Assembly (NCBI RefSeq): GCF_021155765.1
Contig: NC_060116.1
Location: 7,874,001 to 7,938,000, forward strand
Length of the DNA: 64,000 bases
DNA from: Diprion similis
Taxonomy: Eukaryota > Arthropoda > Insecta > Hymenoptera > Diprionidae
Reading direction: 5' to 3'
A program made the position numbers and the translations under genes. The notes below the pieces were generated by a model, which made no database searches, was not told the DNA's origin, and saw only the letters and a program-made list of their open reading frames with translations. Positions 13,720 through 26,873 of this stretch are shown here, in pieces. Each line of letters starts with the position of its first letter. Position 1 is the first letter of the stretch.

Positions 13720-14320
13720 GTTTGTCACCGCAGTTTCCACGCGGAGTGATCTTAGGGCAAGACTTACGCGTTTTATTACGTCAGTTTGTGTCGGCTGCGT
13801 CGTCCGTCGTGTTCGCTGTTCGCCTCGACGGTCGACAGTTCAGTCGTCGCTCCGGCTCCTGGCTCGCAGCGTGTTCCGTCTTCGGATCAGGCCGAGCCCT
13901 CGGTTGATTCGTGACTTTTTAAGGCACCTGCGGCAGCGGCTAGTTACCGTTTAGTCGGGCTTTAAATTAGCCGGTCGTTCAGTAATCTATACGTGTGATT
14001 AGTCAGTCGGATAGCAACAGCGCTCGAATCGGAAAAACCGGTTCCCCCGGTCTCTTGTTGTCTCGTCATCGATAGTTTTGCCAATTCGCTTTTATCCCAC
14101 GGGAATAATATCAGTTTTCGTCATCGGAACTAAAATCGGGGATACATTTTTCCCCGTGCAAATCCTATCGTAGATCGGTAGTGAAAACCAGGTGGCCCAT
14201 TTTTTTTTTTTTTCTTTTTCTTCTTTTTTTTCAAAAAGGCAAAGTGAAGTGATACTGCATACTTTCTATCCCAGGATGTCTCTCTCGGTTTTTGATCACT
14301 GGAGGGACAAATTTTTCGTG
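13720..14320 (+). promoter_or_regulatory. Putative Chsy promoter and first non-coding exon
   Basis: A GC/CpG-rich block upstream of Chsy that ends at a good donor (GTG then GTGAGT at 14321). Initiator-like TCAGTT at 13781 and TCAGTC at 13840 are candidate start sites, and no TATA box is seen. The exon carries a start codon at 14276 followed by 15 open codons. If the donor joins the acceptor at 16583-16584 (TTTCAG), this small frame ends at TAG 16597-16599 and becomes a 19-residue upstream ORF. Its link to Chsy is inferred from orientation, distance and splice sites. Confidence 0.5.
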
Positions 14321-16584
14321 GTGAGTATCTGTGTTCCGATAAAACGATTGCAACACCGTTGAATATAATTCAATACAGTTATTGGAGGAACGAGTAATAC
14401 GGAATCTGCAAATTTATACCTCAGACGAAGAATCTGCGGGCAGAATGACGTCGATTCGGATTCCGACTGGCGAATTCGATTCCCGACTGAATCTACATAT
14501 ACATTTATATCTATGTATATATTACATGTATACGAAACGTGTTTCTGCCCGTGCAAATAGGCACCGCAGTATAACCGGTTTTTAGTTGAACTCAACGACA
14601 TGAAATTGATCCAGACAAAAAGAGACCCCGGTGAATCGTATTAGTCAACAATCTCTGACGTATGATAGAGTAAACAACGTGAACTTGATTTTTTTTTATT
14701 TGTGAATGACAAATTTCTGCTTTGCTTTGTTAGATGCTTTATAGATTAGAATTTCCGTCTCTCTTTGCAACCTTACTTGGTCCTGAATATGAACCTTCAA
14801 CGTAAACTAGTCCATCTTGAACCCGATAGGAAGCAAGGTGCAAAATGTTTTTTACATCGCACACGCAGCTACTTGTTGAACTTTTTTTATATTCCTTTTT
14901 TGTCAGTTTACCGCTGAGCAATAATATCGTTATACCTATACAACTTAATTGTAAATACATCCCGCAAACTTATCGCTTCAGGTAGAACGAGGTTACATAA
15001 AGAGGGCGATAAAAATTCTGTCTCCTATCATGATAAATATTATGTAAAAAATATATATCAAACCTATCTCGCCCGGTGAGAATCATACGAAACCTTTTTT
15101 ATTCTGTCAATTAAAATTGATTCAAACGCTCTAGTTTGAACCAAATTAAGAACTGTAAATCCAGAGCTGCCAATCACTAATCTCTGCGAACGGTTTCTCG
15201 TTCGCGGAGCAATCCAAAAAAAAAAGTTCCCGTTAATCCTTGTGCGAAGGGTTTCTACTATACAGTCTCCAGTCGCAACAAGGAAATGGTCAAGAGTAGC
15301 TACAGTTAGCTGTGAAGTGTATAGGATGTTTTACTCGTCATAATTGGACAGGTATATCGCATGATTTAGCACGCTCATTTAGGCAGGTCCTCTTATTCTT
15401 TTTGGCGAGAAGGAAACGGGATTATCATCATGGGAGATGAGCGACTGACTTTAAACTATGCACTTGATGTCAGTGAAGAAAATTAGACCACCGCCAACGC
15501 GCAATCAGTTCGCAGGCTAACCTTTAACAATATTATTATCTTGTATAATAATTGTCACGTTCAACTTCATCTAACCTGAATAGCCAACAAGTTACAATTT
15601 AATTGACGGGATTTAACGGGCGTTGACGATACTGATTATCGCAGGCCAGGAAGACGATATTCATATAAGCTATACTTGAATAAAGAATTGCATAATTATT
15701 ACAAACTTCACGGTGCTGGGGAAAAAAATTTCTAACGTATCAACATTGCATATACACACGGGTCAAAGTTTTTTTTACATTATATAGTAGATTTTTTACA
15801 GGCTCTTTTTTGTACGAAGAACGTTTTAGTATTACGAATTTCGCAATATCACGCGAGTGCCTCAAATGTACTTTCATACGACTGAACAACAGTTCTTACA
15901 TCAAAGCACAAGGCACACCGAGTGACGTGAAATTAATCGAACCTTGAAGTGTAATCGTTACGTGGAAACCTGAACCGGAGAAAAAATTATTCCCATTATT
16001 TTTCGGAGTATTTTCAACGGCTCGGTTCCTTGAAAGTGAAAAAATCTCCGTGCTCATGTATTCAGGCTTCCATCTGCCAGTCCAGGTTGGAATACATGCT
16101 CGTGTAAACATGGTTACCTATTAACACCTCGGATCGTAGCTGGTGCACACGTGTAAAAGATGTATAATTAGTAGTGCCAACCACCAAACAGTAATCTGAA
16201 CTATTCCTAATTCACACCGGGCCATGCCGCGTTACATCAGTAAAATGTTTGAAATTTGAGAGAGCTTTGTTCGTTGCATAAACGCGGCAAAAATTAGCTG
16301 AAAAACAATTTTTATCAACCAATCTTAGCGACACGGAGGTGACGGTGAGACTTTAGGACGTTCGAGAAGCCCATTTCCAAGCAAATCAAATTCAGTACAC
16401 GTCCGTTGTCATTGCATATTCCGATCACAAGTTTATCGCGAATAATAAGTGAATTGATCCGATTTCGGCTGTGAGATACTCTCGTCGCAAAAGACAGCTT
16501 GACGTTGCAATGCTTTAGCGGCACCGACGAAACTTTAAAAGGCCGAAACTCTTTTCAATAAAATCTTTTTTCGCTACGTTTCAG
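14321..16584 (+). other. Probable leader intron of Chsy
   Basis: It lies between the GTGAGT donor at 14321 and the TTTCAG acceptor ending at 16584. The content is AT-rich with no recognisable gene. The boundaries depend on the inferred join of the two leader exons. Confidence 0.45.
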
Positions 16585-17016
16585 GCAGTCCGGATCTAGC
16601 GATCTACGGCGGCGCTAATCGAGCCTTAGATCGCGTGCCGTGAAATCGATTCGAAGGAGGTACAACAGGATCCTGAATCACCGGTTGACCCGAGCAGCAG
16701 TCGTCTCTGGAGAATAGTTTTCTGCCTCGCTTTAACGAGTTCGATATTCTTGAAGATCCAAAAACAACCCTGTGGGGCCCCCGACCCTTGAGGCGGAGTC
16801 GTTAAATCTGGAAGAGTCCCATCTGGAGACCGTATGGAAGCCGAAAGTGGGACTCGGGGAGTCTCGATTTCTCGCAGTTTCTTCCGACGTTGAGGTCGCC
16901 GCGGGTGGTTCGAGGGCTCGGCGAGGGAGCCGAACGATGAGGAAGTCCTTGTTCTGGAGCGATCCGAGGACGATGCCGAAGTCCGCAGGATCTGGGAGCC
17001 GGCAAAAATCGCGGAG

Positions 17017-20000
17017 ATGTCAATCGGAGAGGTGACGGCTGATCCGGCAATGCGAAAGAAGCGAGGTCCACGGAGCGCCTTGCTCGGCCTGGTGCTCGGC
17101 TTCGTCGGAGGCTTTCTGGTCGCTAATTTCCGGCTGGTGATACCTCTGGGCAAGGTCCAGCCTTCGAACGAGTCGTTTTGCCCCGGAGCGCCGAGCCGCC
17201 ATCATCAACGCGTCACCCTCGATTACCGAGCGAAGTTGGAACCGATGGACATAGTGAAACTCCCGAAGGAGAACAACGTCAGTAACAGCGCGACGAATCT
17301 GCTCTTCGTCGGTGTGATGACTGCCCGGAAGTACCTCGACACCAGAGCCAAGGCGGTTTTCGAAACCTGGGGGTCGGAGTTACCCGGTAAAATCGCCTTC
17401 TTTTCGTCGGAAACCTCGACCGTTCCGGATAACTGCCCTGACCTACCGCTCGTCGCGCTTCCCAACGTCGACGACAGCTATCCTCCCCAGAAGAAGTCCT
17501 TCCTCATGCTTCAGTACATGTGGCAGCACTTCGGCGACAAGTTCGAGTGGTTCCTCAGGGCCGACGACGACGTCTACGTCAGGTCCGACCGTCTCGAGAA
17601 GCTCCTCAGGTCCGTCGACTCGAGACTACCCAGATACATCGGACAGGCGGGGCGAGGGAACTCCGAAGAGTTCGGACTCCTCTCCCTCGAGTATGATGAA
17701 AACTTCTGCATGGGCGGGCCGGGAGTCGTTCTCTCCAGGGAAACCCTGAAGCGAGTCGTTCCGCACATCAAATACTGCCTGAAAAATTTGTACACCACCC
17801 ACGAGGACGTCGAGCTTGGAAGGTGCGTCCAGAAGTACGCCGGGATTCCGTGCACCTGGAGCTACGAGGTAAGCAACGAACCATTTTGGTCTGATTGTCA
17901 TTTTCGTGGGCTTCGAAGAGAAATTGGGTAACCGTGAACGGTTGGTTCAAAAGTTGAGAAAAATGCGAAGAGGATGCTAACACAAACGCCTGCCATGCTT
18001 CGTGGAATAATAAACAGAAATTTCTCGTCGGGTAAAAAGGGAGCGTAAAGTCAGCCAAGAGGGTATATAAGCCAGATGGCTCGGCCAATTTAACATACTA
18101 TTCCACCTACGTCATCTTAATTATTCCTATCGTCGTTACTAAGGTCACTCGCTCTGCGTGTACGCACTTTCGACGGTAATAAAACTGTACGCGAAACTGT
18201 GGACATCAGGAACGTTTTATTGCCCAACAGACACTGAACGTTTATATAAGAAGAAATTATCGTGTCTGTGGAAAATACTCGCTTTTGAAACATGAGAAAT
18301 TTTACGCGACGCCGACTGTCCTGAAGATATGAACTAATAAAAATTCCTAGAAAACGAAAAAAAAAACGGGAGCTTAGCCCCACGTGCAGGCTGATTCATG
18401 TGTGTCCAGGCGGAGAAGCGCGGGGATCAAAGACTCTCTCATCTCTGGGAAAGACGATGGTCGGTCTGTTCGCAGCCTGGCAGGCACTATGGATAAAGAG
18501 GCGAAAGAATAGCGAAGCAAATTTTTTTTCACTCTCTATCGTGGGAGGTCGGCTCGACCAGAGGAAGTGCCGAATGTGCAAGCTGCAAAATATACGCTGC
18601 GCTGCGCACCGACGTGTCCATCTACTGCGTGCCTGAACAACTGGCGACACGTGCCTCGACGAATACCTGTCGTATATATGTGATGAAAATTTGCAGAGGC
18701 ACGTGTCAGCGTGAATATAAAAATCCCACTTTGCGTGTCTTATGAATTCCATTTATTTTGCAGCACAGCGAATTAATAGCGAGATTACTTATGGCAGTAA
18801 TGTTTTTTGAGAGTCGATATTATTTGATAAAGGAGTCATGTTATGTAGTCTGCATCAATTTCGTAAAAGTAATTACACGACTATATGAGGTTTTAAAAAT
18901 TTTATACTATCGAAATTGAGTTACATGTTGGAGTGCGATGTGTTTGATTTGGTAAAAAGATTATGATTTTTATCAGGAAAATATAGCTCGATCAACTTGC
19001 TTGAAAAATTAGATAAAATCTGAAGAGAGATTTCCGATTCACCTATTTACACTTCCAGAACATTTTGTGGATCAATCATGGCGACGGTTTCTAATCGGTA
19101 CAAACATTCTAATCTCCAAATCGATACCGTAAGTTCAACGAACTGAAACTTGAAATCTATACAATATTTTAACAGATAGGCTCGGGAGTAGCTGCTACCA
19201 AAGAATTACATAAATTTCAATTCATTGACTGAAATTGTTTTTTTAATTTTTCTGTTCGTGCAGAATTCAATGAGCACAATAACAATGGTCGTGTTGGGAT
19301 TCTGCAACCTGATAGTGCTGTTTTTTCAACAAGTGTAGCAATACTTCAATTTTTTAAATTACTCTCAAAATTTCTCTGCAAGTATTGAAAAGCAGCTAGA
19401 CGTGTGATAAAAAATTAAACAAACAAGGAGAATTTAGGCCGAGGAATGTTAGTAGCACAGATATTTGACGAGTTGAAGATAAAAAAGATACAATGGCCAT
19501 AAAACGAAGTTCTCTCATTTACGTCTTCATTACACTAAACTCTAACTGGACCCTTTTCGTGTGTCGACGACCAAGTGACTCAATATCTAGGAACAATTCC
19601 GTGGCGGACCTAACGGCTTGAGTTCGTTTGCTTTTACCCACCTCTGAACACTTAATGACTAATTTAGCGTTACGAGCCTAGCCACGAATCTCGGTCAGAG
19701 GATTCTATCGTCGCTTGCTTTAATACCGCTGCAGTTTTTATTTGCCAGGTAGAGTCTGTACACATGATACGGTGTCTTATTACGCACATGTAATGCACAT
19801 CTGCAATGGTGTGACATACCGGATGAGCTGGTGTAGAGTTTCGAACGTTAATTCAATCAATTCCCTTATTACCCTTTTCAAACAGTCGTACACATTTACG
19901 TCGAAGTAGTGAAATATAAGCTGCAGCCTTTGTTTTTCCGCCCTTCTAATTCAATGTCCGGTACATTAAAAATCTGATATTTCTTCTTAAAAATAAATGT

Positions 20001-23000
20001 CATCGTATTGATTGGAAGAATTTTGTGTTATTTCACAAATATAAAGTGTCGAGGGATCGTGTAGGGAAAAAATCGCGAAAACGTCGCAGACTCGGGATTG
20101 GATGCCTAGCCAAGAATTCCCATTGTTGTATTGTACTTTAAACAGGCAAGTAGGCACACATATATAGACGGTAGCAATAATGCAATTGAAGACAGTATCT
20201 ATATGCGTTGATATAATATTGTACGAGATATATTTAGCGTATCATCGAGTCAACTGAGAACGTATAGCATATTATGTTACACATAGGATGTTGGTTGTTA
20301 GTTTCAAGTGAACTGTACCCTGCTAACCCAATGCGAGTGGAATCATGTTGTCCTCTATAATCTACGCCGGAATACCTACCTACCTATCCTGCATGGCTCA
20401 GTCCTCGGTCAAACACGACGAATTATCCAGTTTGAGCCGACCGGATGAACAACAATTACTTATCTGTAATCTGATGTCAACAGCAAATGATAAACGGATT
20501 TGATTATGTGTGGAATCCGTTATAATGCGAGATCTAATTCCACACCTATCAACGATATTCGGAAATAGTTTATCCCCTGCGTGGAGAGACGTGAAATTGC
20601 AATGGTAAAGACTTTCAGCCAGACGTACTGCGTTTTGCTTCGCTCGACTTGCAAGGCCGTAATTACTGCCTTCAGGCTAATAAACCCTCGCCAGATATAT
20701 TAACTCAGGATTGCTGATTGACGCTAAGCGAAAGTAACTCAGCCCCGTTTTACATAAGAAGATACACGCTCCAAGGCTCGGCCTGCATGTTCTTCGAGAG
20801 TAACCGATGATGAATACAGTGGATCAGAGAGATGGAAAATCTTCCCGAGATGGGAGAATTCTGTGGGTAAAAACGAAGCAACTCATCCCTGAAAAAATCA
20901 TGAGATTTTCACTTTTGTCTTAACGTCATTCTCCGCGACTAAAAAATTATATGATCATGTGAAAATCGGCTCTCTCGTAACTCAGTATTGTAGATCATAC
21001 GTCATCAGCGATGAACAAAAAATGAGAGAATCTTAAGGATCATCTGTTTCGCATGCATCTCATACGGTGAACGCGAAAAAATCTACATGATGTGATAAAA
21101 TTAAAATATATAGATACTAACTTTGCGATTCAATCCATAAGGTGATGAGTTGACGTTAAAATTTCACCATACGCCGTAGATTTTGACTGTTGTAATGCTG
21201 GTGGTTTCTGTTATGGTTCGTGTTGCAGATGCAGTCTATTCTCTATCACAACAGTAGCGGGGATCAAGCCTTCACCGGTAATCTGAAACGCAAAGAGGTT
21301 CACAGAGCGATTACTCTACATCCGGTAAAAAGTCCACCATACATGTACAGACTTCATAATTATATGAGGGTAAGTTTGGCCATCGCTCTGAATCAGTCTT
21401 ATCGTTAATACTTGGTGGTTAGTATTGGACTTCGTTTTAAGATATACACACTATAGATACACCCCGTGTTTAAACAATATGTCCTTCACTCTCCCAAACA
21501 CAGTTAAAGAAATTTTTGTATTCACAACTTACTTTTTGTGCCGTTCATCGTTGTGATAATTCCATCTTCCACTTACACAGGGTCTACGCATACAAGAACT
21601 GCAACACCTGAAGGTTCAACTGCACAGAGATATACAGTCGATGATGGCGGAGCTTCACGTGGATCGTGAGAAAATCCAGGAATACAGTTTGTCAAAAAAC
21701 GTTCCTCTGTTTCCTGAAAAACCAGACAGCGATCAGTACCTCGGGGATAACAGAGTCCTAGGTAAGTTCTACCTTCGAAATAATTCTGGTATTCAAGATT
21801 AAAATTACACTGGTTAGATTTGCGTATCGTGAATCGAGTGCAAACTGTGGACTATTGGTCAACGAATATAATAAATTCGCCTGGAATGTCACAGAGATAA
21901 GCCCACTCGTGCCGAATCTTAATAACCTCTCTGCTGTTCTGCGAAAATTGAATTTCGCATCAGATGCTTCGTTGAACTCGAGACCACATCTGTCTTCCTG
22001 TAAAAACAGTGAACAGACCCCATAGCGGCGAGCCATAAATAATATGTTTAGTGGAATCCTCAGAAGCACGTCTGCGCTTGCAGTACGAATCCATGGCACG
22101 CTTGGAACATCTTTGTTGACCCGAAATTCAATTAAATCGAACAATTGGCAGGACTATAAAATCAGAGTACGTGGTGCAGGGAGCGTATAACGCACCACTT
22201 AGCATAATTGCGCAGCTAGTTGGACGGAAAGTTATAGAGCTGAAACAGCAACGATACACGACACGCTCTGCTTCGACCAATCAAACGACTCGGTTGATAT
22301 ATTTACATTATTTCGTTCTCGAACAATGTTTGAATAAATGGCTACGGTCAATTTCACTATCGTCCCACGGGAATCGGTGGGTTGGACAGAATCGAATCGC
22401 TCGTGCAGCGTTAGAAGATTTGCTTCCCTGCTGGTCTCTGATGTGTCTATTTGCGTATAATTATACCTACTCAGACCCCCGTGTTGGCGAAAGGGAGCTT
22501 CGTTCGTTCAGGCTAATGTTTATTGTAATAAAACCAAGTCATGACTAGATTCTACACTCGCTCTAAACATCCGGAGAGCTAGACTTAGCTATTATAGAAA
22601 GCGCGAACCCTCGAGTTTCGTTTGCTTATCTTTTCTTCCTTGAAATAATCAACACTCTTTCGATAAGCGCAAACTTGTTTATTAATTCTGTGCTCCGATC
22701 CCCCACGTTGCAGTGACGGGTCGAAAAACAGAGAATAAAAGAAAATATGCACATTCGAGAGAAACGCAAAGTACAAGAAAGTAAACCCGTAATTCATTAC
22801 CGCATGATTGTTTAGGTCGAGTAAAACTTGGTTAAATACATTATTGAACGATAATTCCTTAAAGACGTTGATAATCGTAACTGTTGTGGACTGCAATGTA
22901 TAATTTGAAATTGATCGAATTGCAGGTGTTCCAGCTGGACTGCAGGCGTTTAAGCCGAAGAAAGCGAGCGAGGTGATTCCGTGGGACTTCCTTTCCAAGT

Positions 23001-24354
23001 CCGAGTACAGTCTGACGGATGCTAATCCTCGGCGAAGAATCCACAGCGACGTTAAGGAAGGCTTGGAGGACATAACCAGGGAGGTGATGGCCTCCATAAA
23101 CGCCTGCTCAAGGCAGAGGGGCCGAGTTGTAGAAGAACGTTCGATTCTCTACGGGTACAGAAGGGTCGACGCTTATGGAGCGGATACGGTTCTCGATCTT
23201 CTACTTGTATACCGCAAGTATCGTGGAAGAAAAGTAACGCTTCCGGTTCGCAGGCACGTCTACGTCCACCAGCACTTTACAGGTTCGTATTTTGCGACGC
23301 AAAAACAAGCGGCTAATTGACTAATTGACACGTGAAGGTAAATCCGATTTGGAATTCGGTCAAAGCTTAACGAGCTGATGTTTTAGGTTTGGAAATACGA
23401 GAGGTGTTCGACGGAGTTGAAGTTGAACCGAAGATGCATCGTGAACGGGAGGCGAACTCCATCCAGAGCGTCTTGCGGAATAGTTTTTTGAGTCTGAACT
23501 TCAAGGCGACAGAAAGCTTGGACCCCATCGAGAGTAAAGTGATCCATTTCATTCTCCCGCTGTCCGGACGGCTCGAGACATTTCGGAGGTTTATCAGTGT
23601 TTACGAGGATGTTTGTTTAGTGGGAAAGGGCGGAAGAACGGAACTGACGATAGTCCTGTTTCCGCACAGGGTTGAAAGGACCTTCAACGAGACTGTGTCT
23701 CTAGTTAATAACCTAAACTATAAGTACCCGAGTGCAGTGATCACCGTTATTCCATCGTACAGAAACTTTTCTAGAGCAGTAGCTCTGGAGATCGGTGTAT
23801 CCGGGCACAAAGACGACGACCTCCTCTTCTTCATCGATGTCGACATCGTTTTCACGAGTTCAGCCCTCCGCAGAGTACGGTTGAACACGATTATTAACAG
23901 ACAAGTATACTTCCCGATAGTCTTCAGTCAATTCGATCCTAAGGTTGTCTACGCTGACGGTAAACTCCGGGAGAATAATCTGATCACAAACTCGAACGGC
24001 TACTGGCGAGAATACGGCTTCGGGATAGCGTCCCTTTACAAAAAGGACTTCCGGCTCGTCGGCGGTTTCGACCTGTCGATTCAAGGATGGGGAAAGGAGG
24101 ACGTTGATCTTTTCGAAAAGGCAGTTCGCTCGAATCTGACGACCTTCAGAGCCGTTGATCTGCACCTCGTCCACATCTTCCACGACGTCGAATGCGATCC
24201 CAGCCTCTCGGGACCTCAGCTTACGATGTGCGAAGGATCCAGAGCCGATACTTACGCGGGGTTGAATCAACTGGCCAATACGATTTACGGCGATCCTGGA
24301 TACTTTAGATACGCAAAGGAATTCCGAGCCCGGACGAGCACTCCGGCTGCCTGA
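17017..24354 (+). CDS. Chsy: Chondroitin sulfate synthase (complete, 5 coding exons)
   Basis: Golgi type II bifunctional glycosyltransferase that extends chondroitin chains by alternating GlcUA and GalNAc addition. Exons: 17017-17868, 21229-21369, 21581-21761, 22926-23282 and 23387-24354. All junctions are GT-AG and the phases agree, giving 832 residues (human CHSY1 has 802). A basic cytoplasmic tail precedes a signal anchor at about residues 20-37. The N-terminal galactosyltransferase-like domain has FVGVMTARKYL, DDSYPPQKKSF, a DDD metal motif at 183-185, and FCMGGPGVV. The C-terminal domain has DVD at 661-663, YWREYGFGI and GWGKEDVDLF. Both catalytic halves look intact. The ATG at 17017 is the first in frame after the stop at 16891. 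The fifth exon is by far the largest after the first. A poly(A) signal lies at 24961. Neighbours do not suggest co-function. Confidence 0.97.
17869..21228 (+). other. Chsy intron 1 (3.4 kb)
   Basis: Bounded by GTAAGC at 17869 and GTTGCAG ending at 21228. It is AT-rich. The frames of up to about 118 codons near 18.4-18.75 kb sit in a locally GC-richer patch, have no recognised similarity, and overlap each other on both strands. No RNA gene is recognised. Confidence 0.8.
21762..22925 (+). other. Chsy intron 3 (1.2 kb)
   Basis: Bounded by GTAAGT at 21762 and TTGCAG ending at 22925. Frames of 125-128 codons open on either strand here, with no recognisable similarity. Nothing else is seen. Confidence 0.8.
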
Positions 24355-26408
24355 TAATCCACACCGCATGTTGCGTCACTGCAGGGTTAAAGTCAGGCAA
24401 CCTCTACCTGTGATCCCGGAATGAGTGATGGGACAATTTTTATATTCTTGAAAATTAAATCTAATCCGCGTAATCGTGGTGCAGTAAGTCGACTGTACTA
24501 ATTCAATCGTAGTAGTGGTACCAAAAATTTTTTAAACGTACTGCGGGCGTAGCGAGACTGTTTTTACATTAAAGTAAGTCCCAGAAAGAACAAGTAGATA
24601 AAAGTAAATAACGAATTAATTTTAAAGGTGCGAATTCTTATCGTGGTTCATACAATGAGATATTAATAAATTGTTTATCGTATGAGTCGTAAATTTCTTC
24701 TCTACAAGTCAATGCATTGAAAAGTGGTTGAGAGAAAAATTAGTATCACAATTGTTCTCGATAGTTACTCAAAGTGTATTGTACACTGTGCTGGATGTGT
24801 GTATACGAGTTACTAACTGATCAAAATCCCATCGCAAATGTATATTGTTACATGCTCACAGTCTCTCGACGCTCGCATCTATGGATATAAGTACATCGAA
24901 TTCGTTGTTGAAATCGACTATTTTGAACAATCATGAAATTAGACAATTGTGTTAAGGTGAAATAAATGCTGTGCGCTTTGCTAATATATGTATATTACCG
25001 AAAAACTTTGTACCAAATGATTCGGAACCAAAATGCTGAATTGACATAAAATATTCACTCACCTATAATATTAATAACGTTTAATTTTATATTCGATAAA
25101 TAATAATTATTATTATTGTTATAGATGAATAAATGTGATATATCGTGCCTTGTGTAAAAAAATAGCACTATTTTTGCGGCCTTCGCCTCTCCTTATGTAT
25201 TCTCCGTAAATATGATCATCTTATCTTATTTCTCAACGTCGTTGTTTGCTATAGTCAATGTGCGATAACCGGGCAGGAAAAACCAGATTTCATGCATATG
25301 TTTAATGAGATTTATGTCGCTTCCCAAAAATACAGTAACGTATTATATCATTAAGCTGTATATGATGTCATATCCAAAATATAAAGGCAGATAAACTTCA
25401 AAGCATTTACGTGTAGTTAATGTACGATACAAGTTAATTCTGCGAATTTGGCGCATAAATTATTACAGTAATGATCTTTATCATTTTCGATGAAAAAAAA
25501 ATATTAATTTTATTCTAAAAAATACCATATAGTTACGATATTTATGAAATATATATAGGTACGTGGAGAGTTGAGTATAATGTCAATGAATTGTAATTAT
25601 TCGTTCAAGAGATTCAAAAATAACGTACCTAATTGATTATTAAATCAAACTGGCTGATGTTTTAGGATTATAAAAAAAGACGGTAAATGTCGAATATCGA
25701 AATATTTTCACTCCGTCAAACAGAGATAAGAAACTACCAGGAAATGTATCCGACATATTTAAACTGTATTTTATCTTAGCAGAGATGCGTCCGATTGCAC
25801 TCAACAAGTTTCACGAAACGTAATTCACTTACTCAAAATAAAAATGCAAAGAAAAATCACTTATATTACAGAACGTGCAAGGCAACGATGAACTGCGTTA
25901 TACGAAACACAAAATCTGCGAATTGTAATTTAGGAATGATTTCGAATTCTCTCTCTTTTTTTCAGAGCTGAGTTCACCTCGCCATCTACGCAATTCTTGT
26001 ATGACATAAATCTGCGGAAATCAACCAGACTGGGTACAATTGATCCCGGAAGATGTGATTGGTAGAACGGCCTCCGCGACACCGGCTACGTCCAATCAGC
26101 TCTACGATAGTCAGCGGTAATTACATTTCCGGTATGAGTTACTCCAGGACTTGGGATAAGCAGGAAGCCGGCGTATCAGCAGCTTCCACGCTTGCGAAGA
26201 TCTCCTCTGAGCCCTGGACGTCCGTGTTCCTGACTATGAAAGCCAAAAGCGATGGTCGAAAAATATTGATATTGACGAACGAAGCGAATTTAATTAGGAT
26301 AAGAACAATCACGCGGGGTGAAAATACTCTGCTGGTCTAGACTTCTTTCTACTTCTCTGCGTCACGGAGTGTCGCCATTTATGTACCTCGAAGAATGAAA
26401 GCATACGC
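24355..26408 (+). other. Chsy 3'UTR and convergent gap to the lysozyme-like gene
   Basis: AT-rich. AATAAA at 24961-24966, about 600 bases after the Chsy stop, is a plausible poly(A) signal, and another AATAAA lies near 25127. On the minus strand an ATTAAA (forward TTTAAT at about 26289) could end the lysozyme-like transcript. No further gene is supported. Confidence 0.5.
24961..24966 (+). terminator. Candidate poly(A) signal of Chsy
   Basis: Canonical AATAAA about 600 bases downstream of the Chsy stop codon in AT-rich 3' sequence. Others occur further on, so the true site is uncertain. Confidence 0.4.
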
Positions 26409-26873
26409 TTAGCGTCGCCGACAATTGATGAAGTTGGGTAGCTGAGACGGGGATTTGTTCTTGCAGGACTTCGTCCATCCTTCCCAGGCACTCCATCCCT
26501 GTGAGTTGTATATCTTCTTGGCACACTGGATGTCGTCAGAAATGTCGTCGTTGACAAGGTTTTCGCAACGCATATTGCAGACTCCTCCAGGTCGCCCTCT
26601 CGCGCACCATCCGTTGCTGCTTATTTGGAATATTCCATAAGTGTAGATGGAACCCCGCTGAGGTCCGAGGACCACGTCAGTCTGAAGATTGCTCACAGTT
26701 TCCATCAGGCATAGCCAGTTGCTGATGAATGATCGCGAAATTCCGCCCCTCTGCAGGTGACGAGCAGCTTCGCACCTGGTCAATCGCTTCGCCTGAGCTT
26801 CTTCGATGTATGCGAAAATTAAGAACACCGCGATGCTTGCGAATAACAACGAGCGAAACGGCAACGAACCCAT
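26409..26873 (-). CDS. Lysozyme c family protein lacking both catalytic residues
   Basis: Secreted c-type lysozyme fold, 154-residue precursor in one exon. The signal peptide is about residues 1-28, ending ...EEAQA, giving a mature chain of about 126 residues. All eight family cysteines are present (in RCEAA, NWLCL, GWCAR, GVCNM, MRCEN, IQCAKK, KSCKN and INC), so the four disulfides should form. The core YGIFQIS and the late AWEGW motif are also kept. Active insect lysozymes use Glu32 and Asp50 (mature numbering). Here the matching positions are Val (LMETVSN, precursor residue 60) and Thr (IYTYGIFQ, precursor residue 78), so muramidase activity is unlikely. There are no stops or frameshifts, so selection has apparently kept the fold. 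A role in binding bacterial or other glycans is inference; digestive or reproductive roles are equally possible. It is convergent with Chsy. Confidence 0.93.
   Translation of the reverse strand: MGSLPFRSLLFASIAVFLIFAYIEEAQAKRLTRCEAARHLQRGGISRSFISNWLCLMETVSNLQTDVVLGPQRGSIYTYGIFQISSNGWCARGRPGGVCNMRCENLVNDDISDDIQCAKKIYNSQGWSAWEGWTKSCKNKSPSQLPNFINCRRR

Noticed and set aside
16626..17153. 175-codon frame on the minus strand
   Set aside because: Antisense to the Chsy leader and first coding exon; GC-rich shadow with no recognisable domain.
22585..23097. 170-codon frame on the minus strand
   Set aside because: Overlaps Chsy exon 4 in antisense; no independent support.
23860..24369. 169-codon frame on the minus strand
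   Set aside because: Complete antisense shadow of the last Chsy exon.
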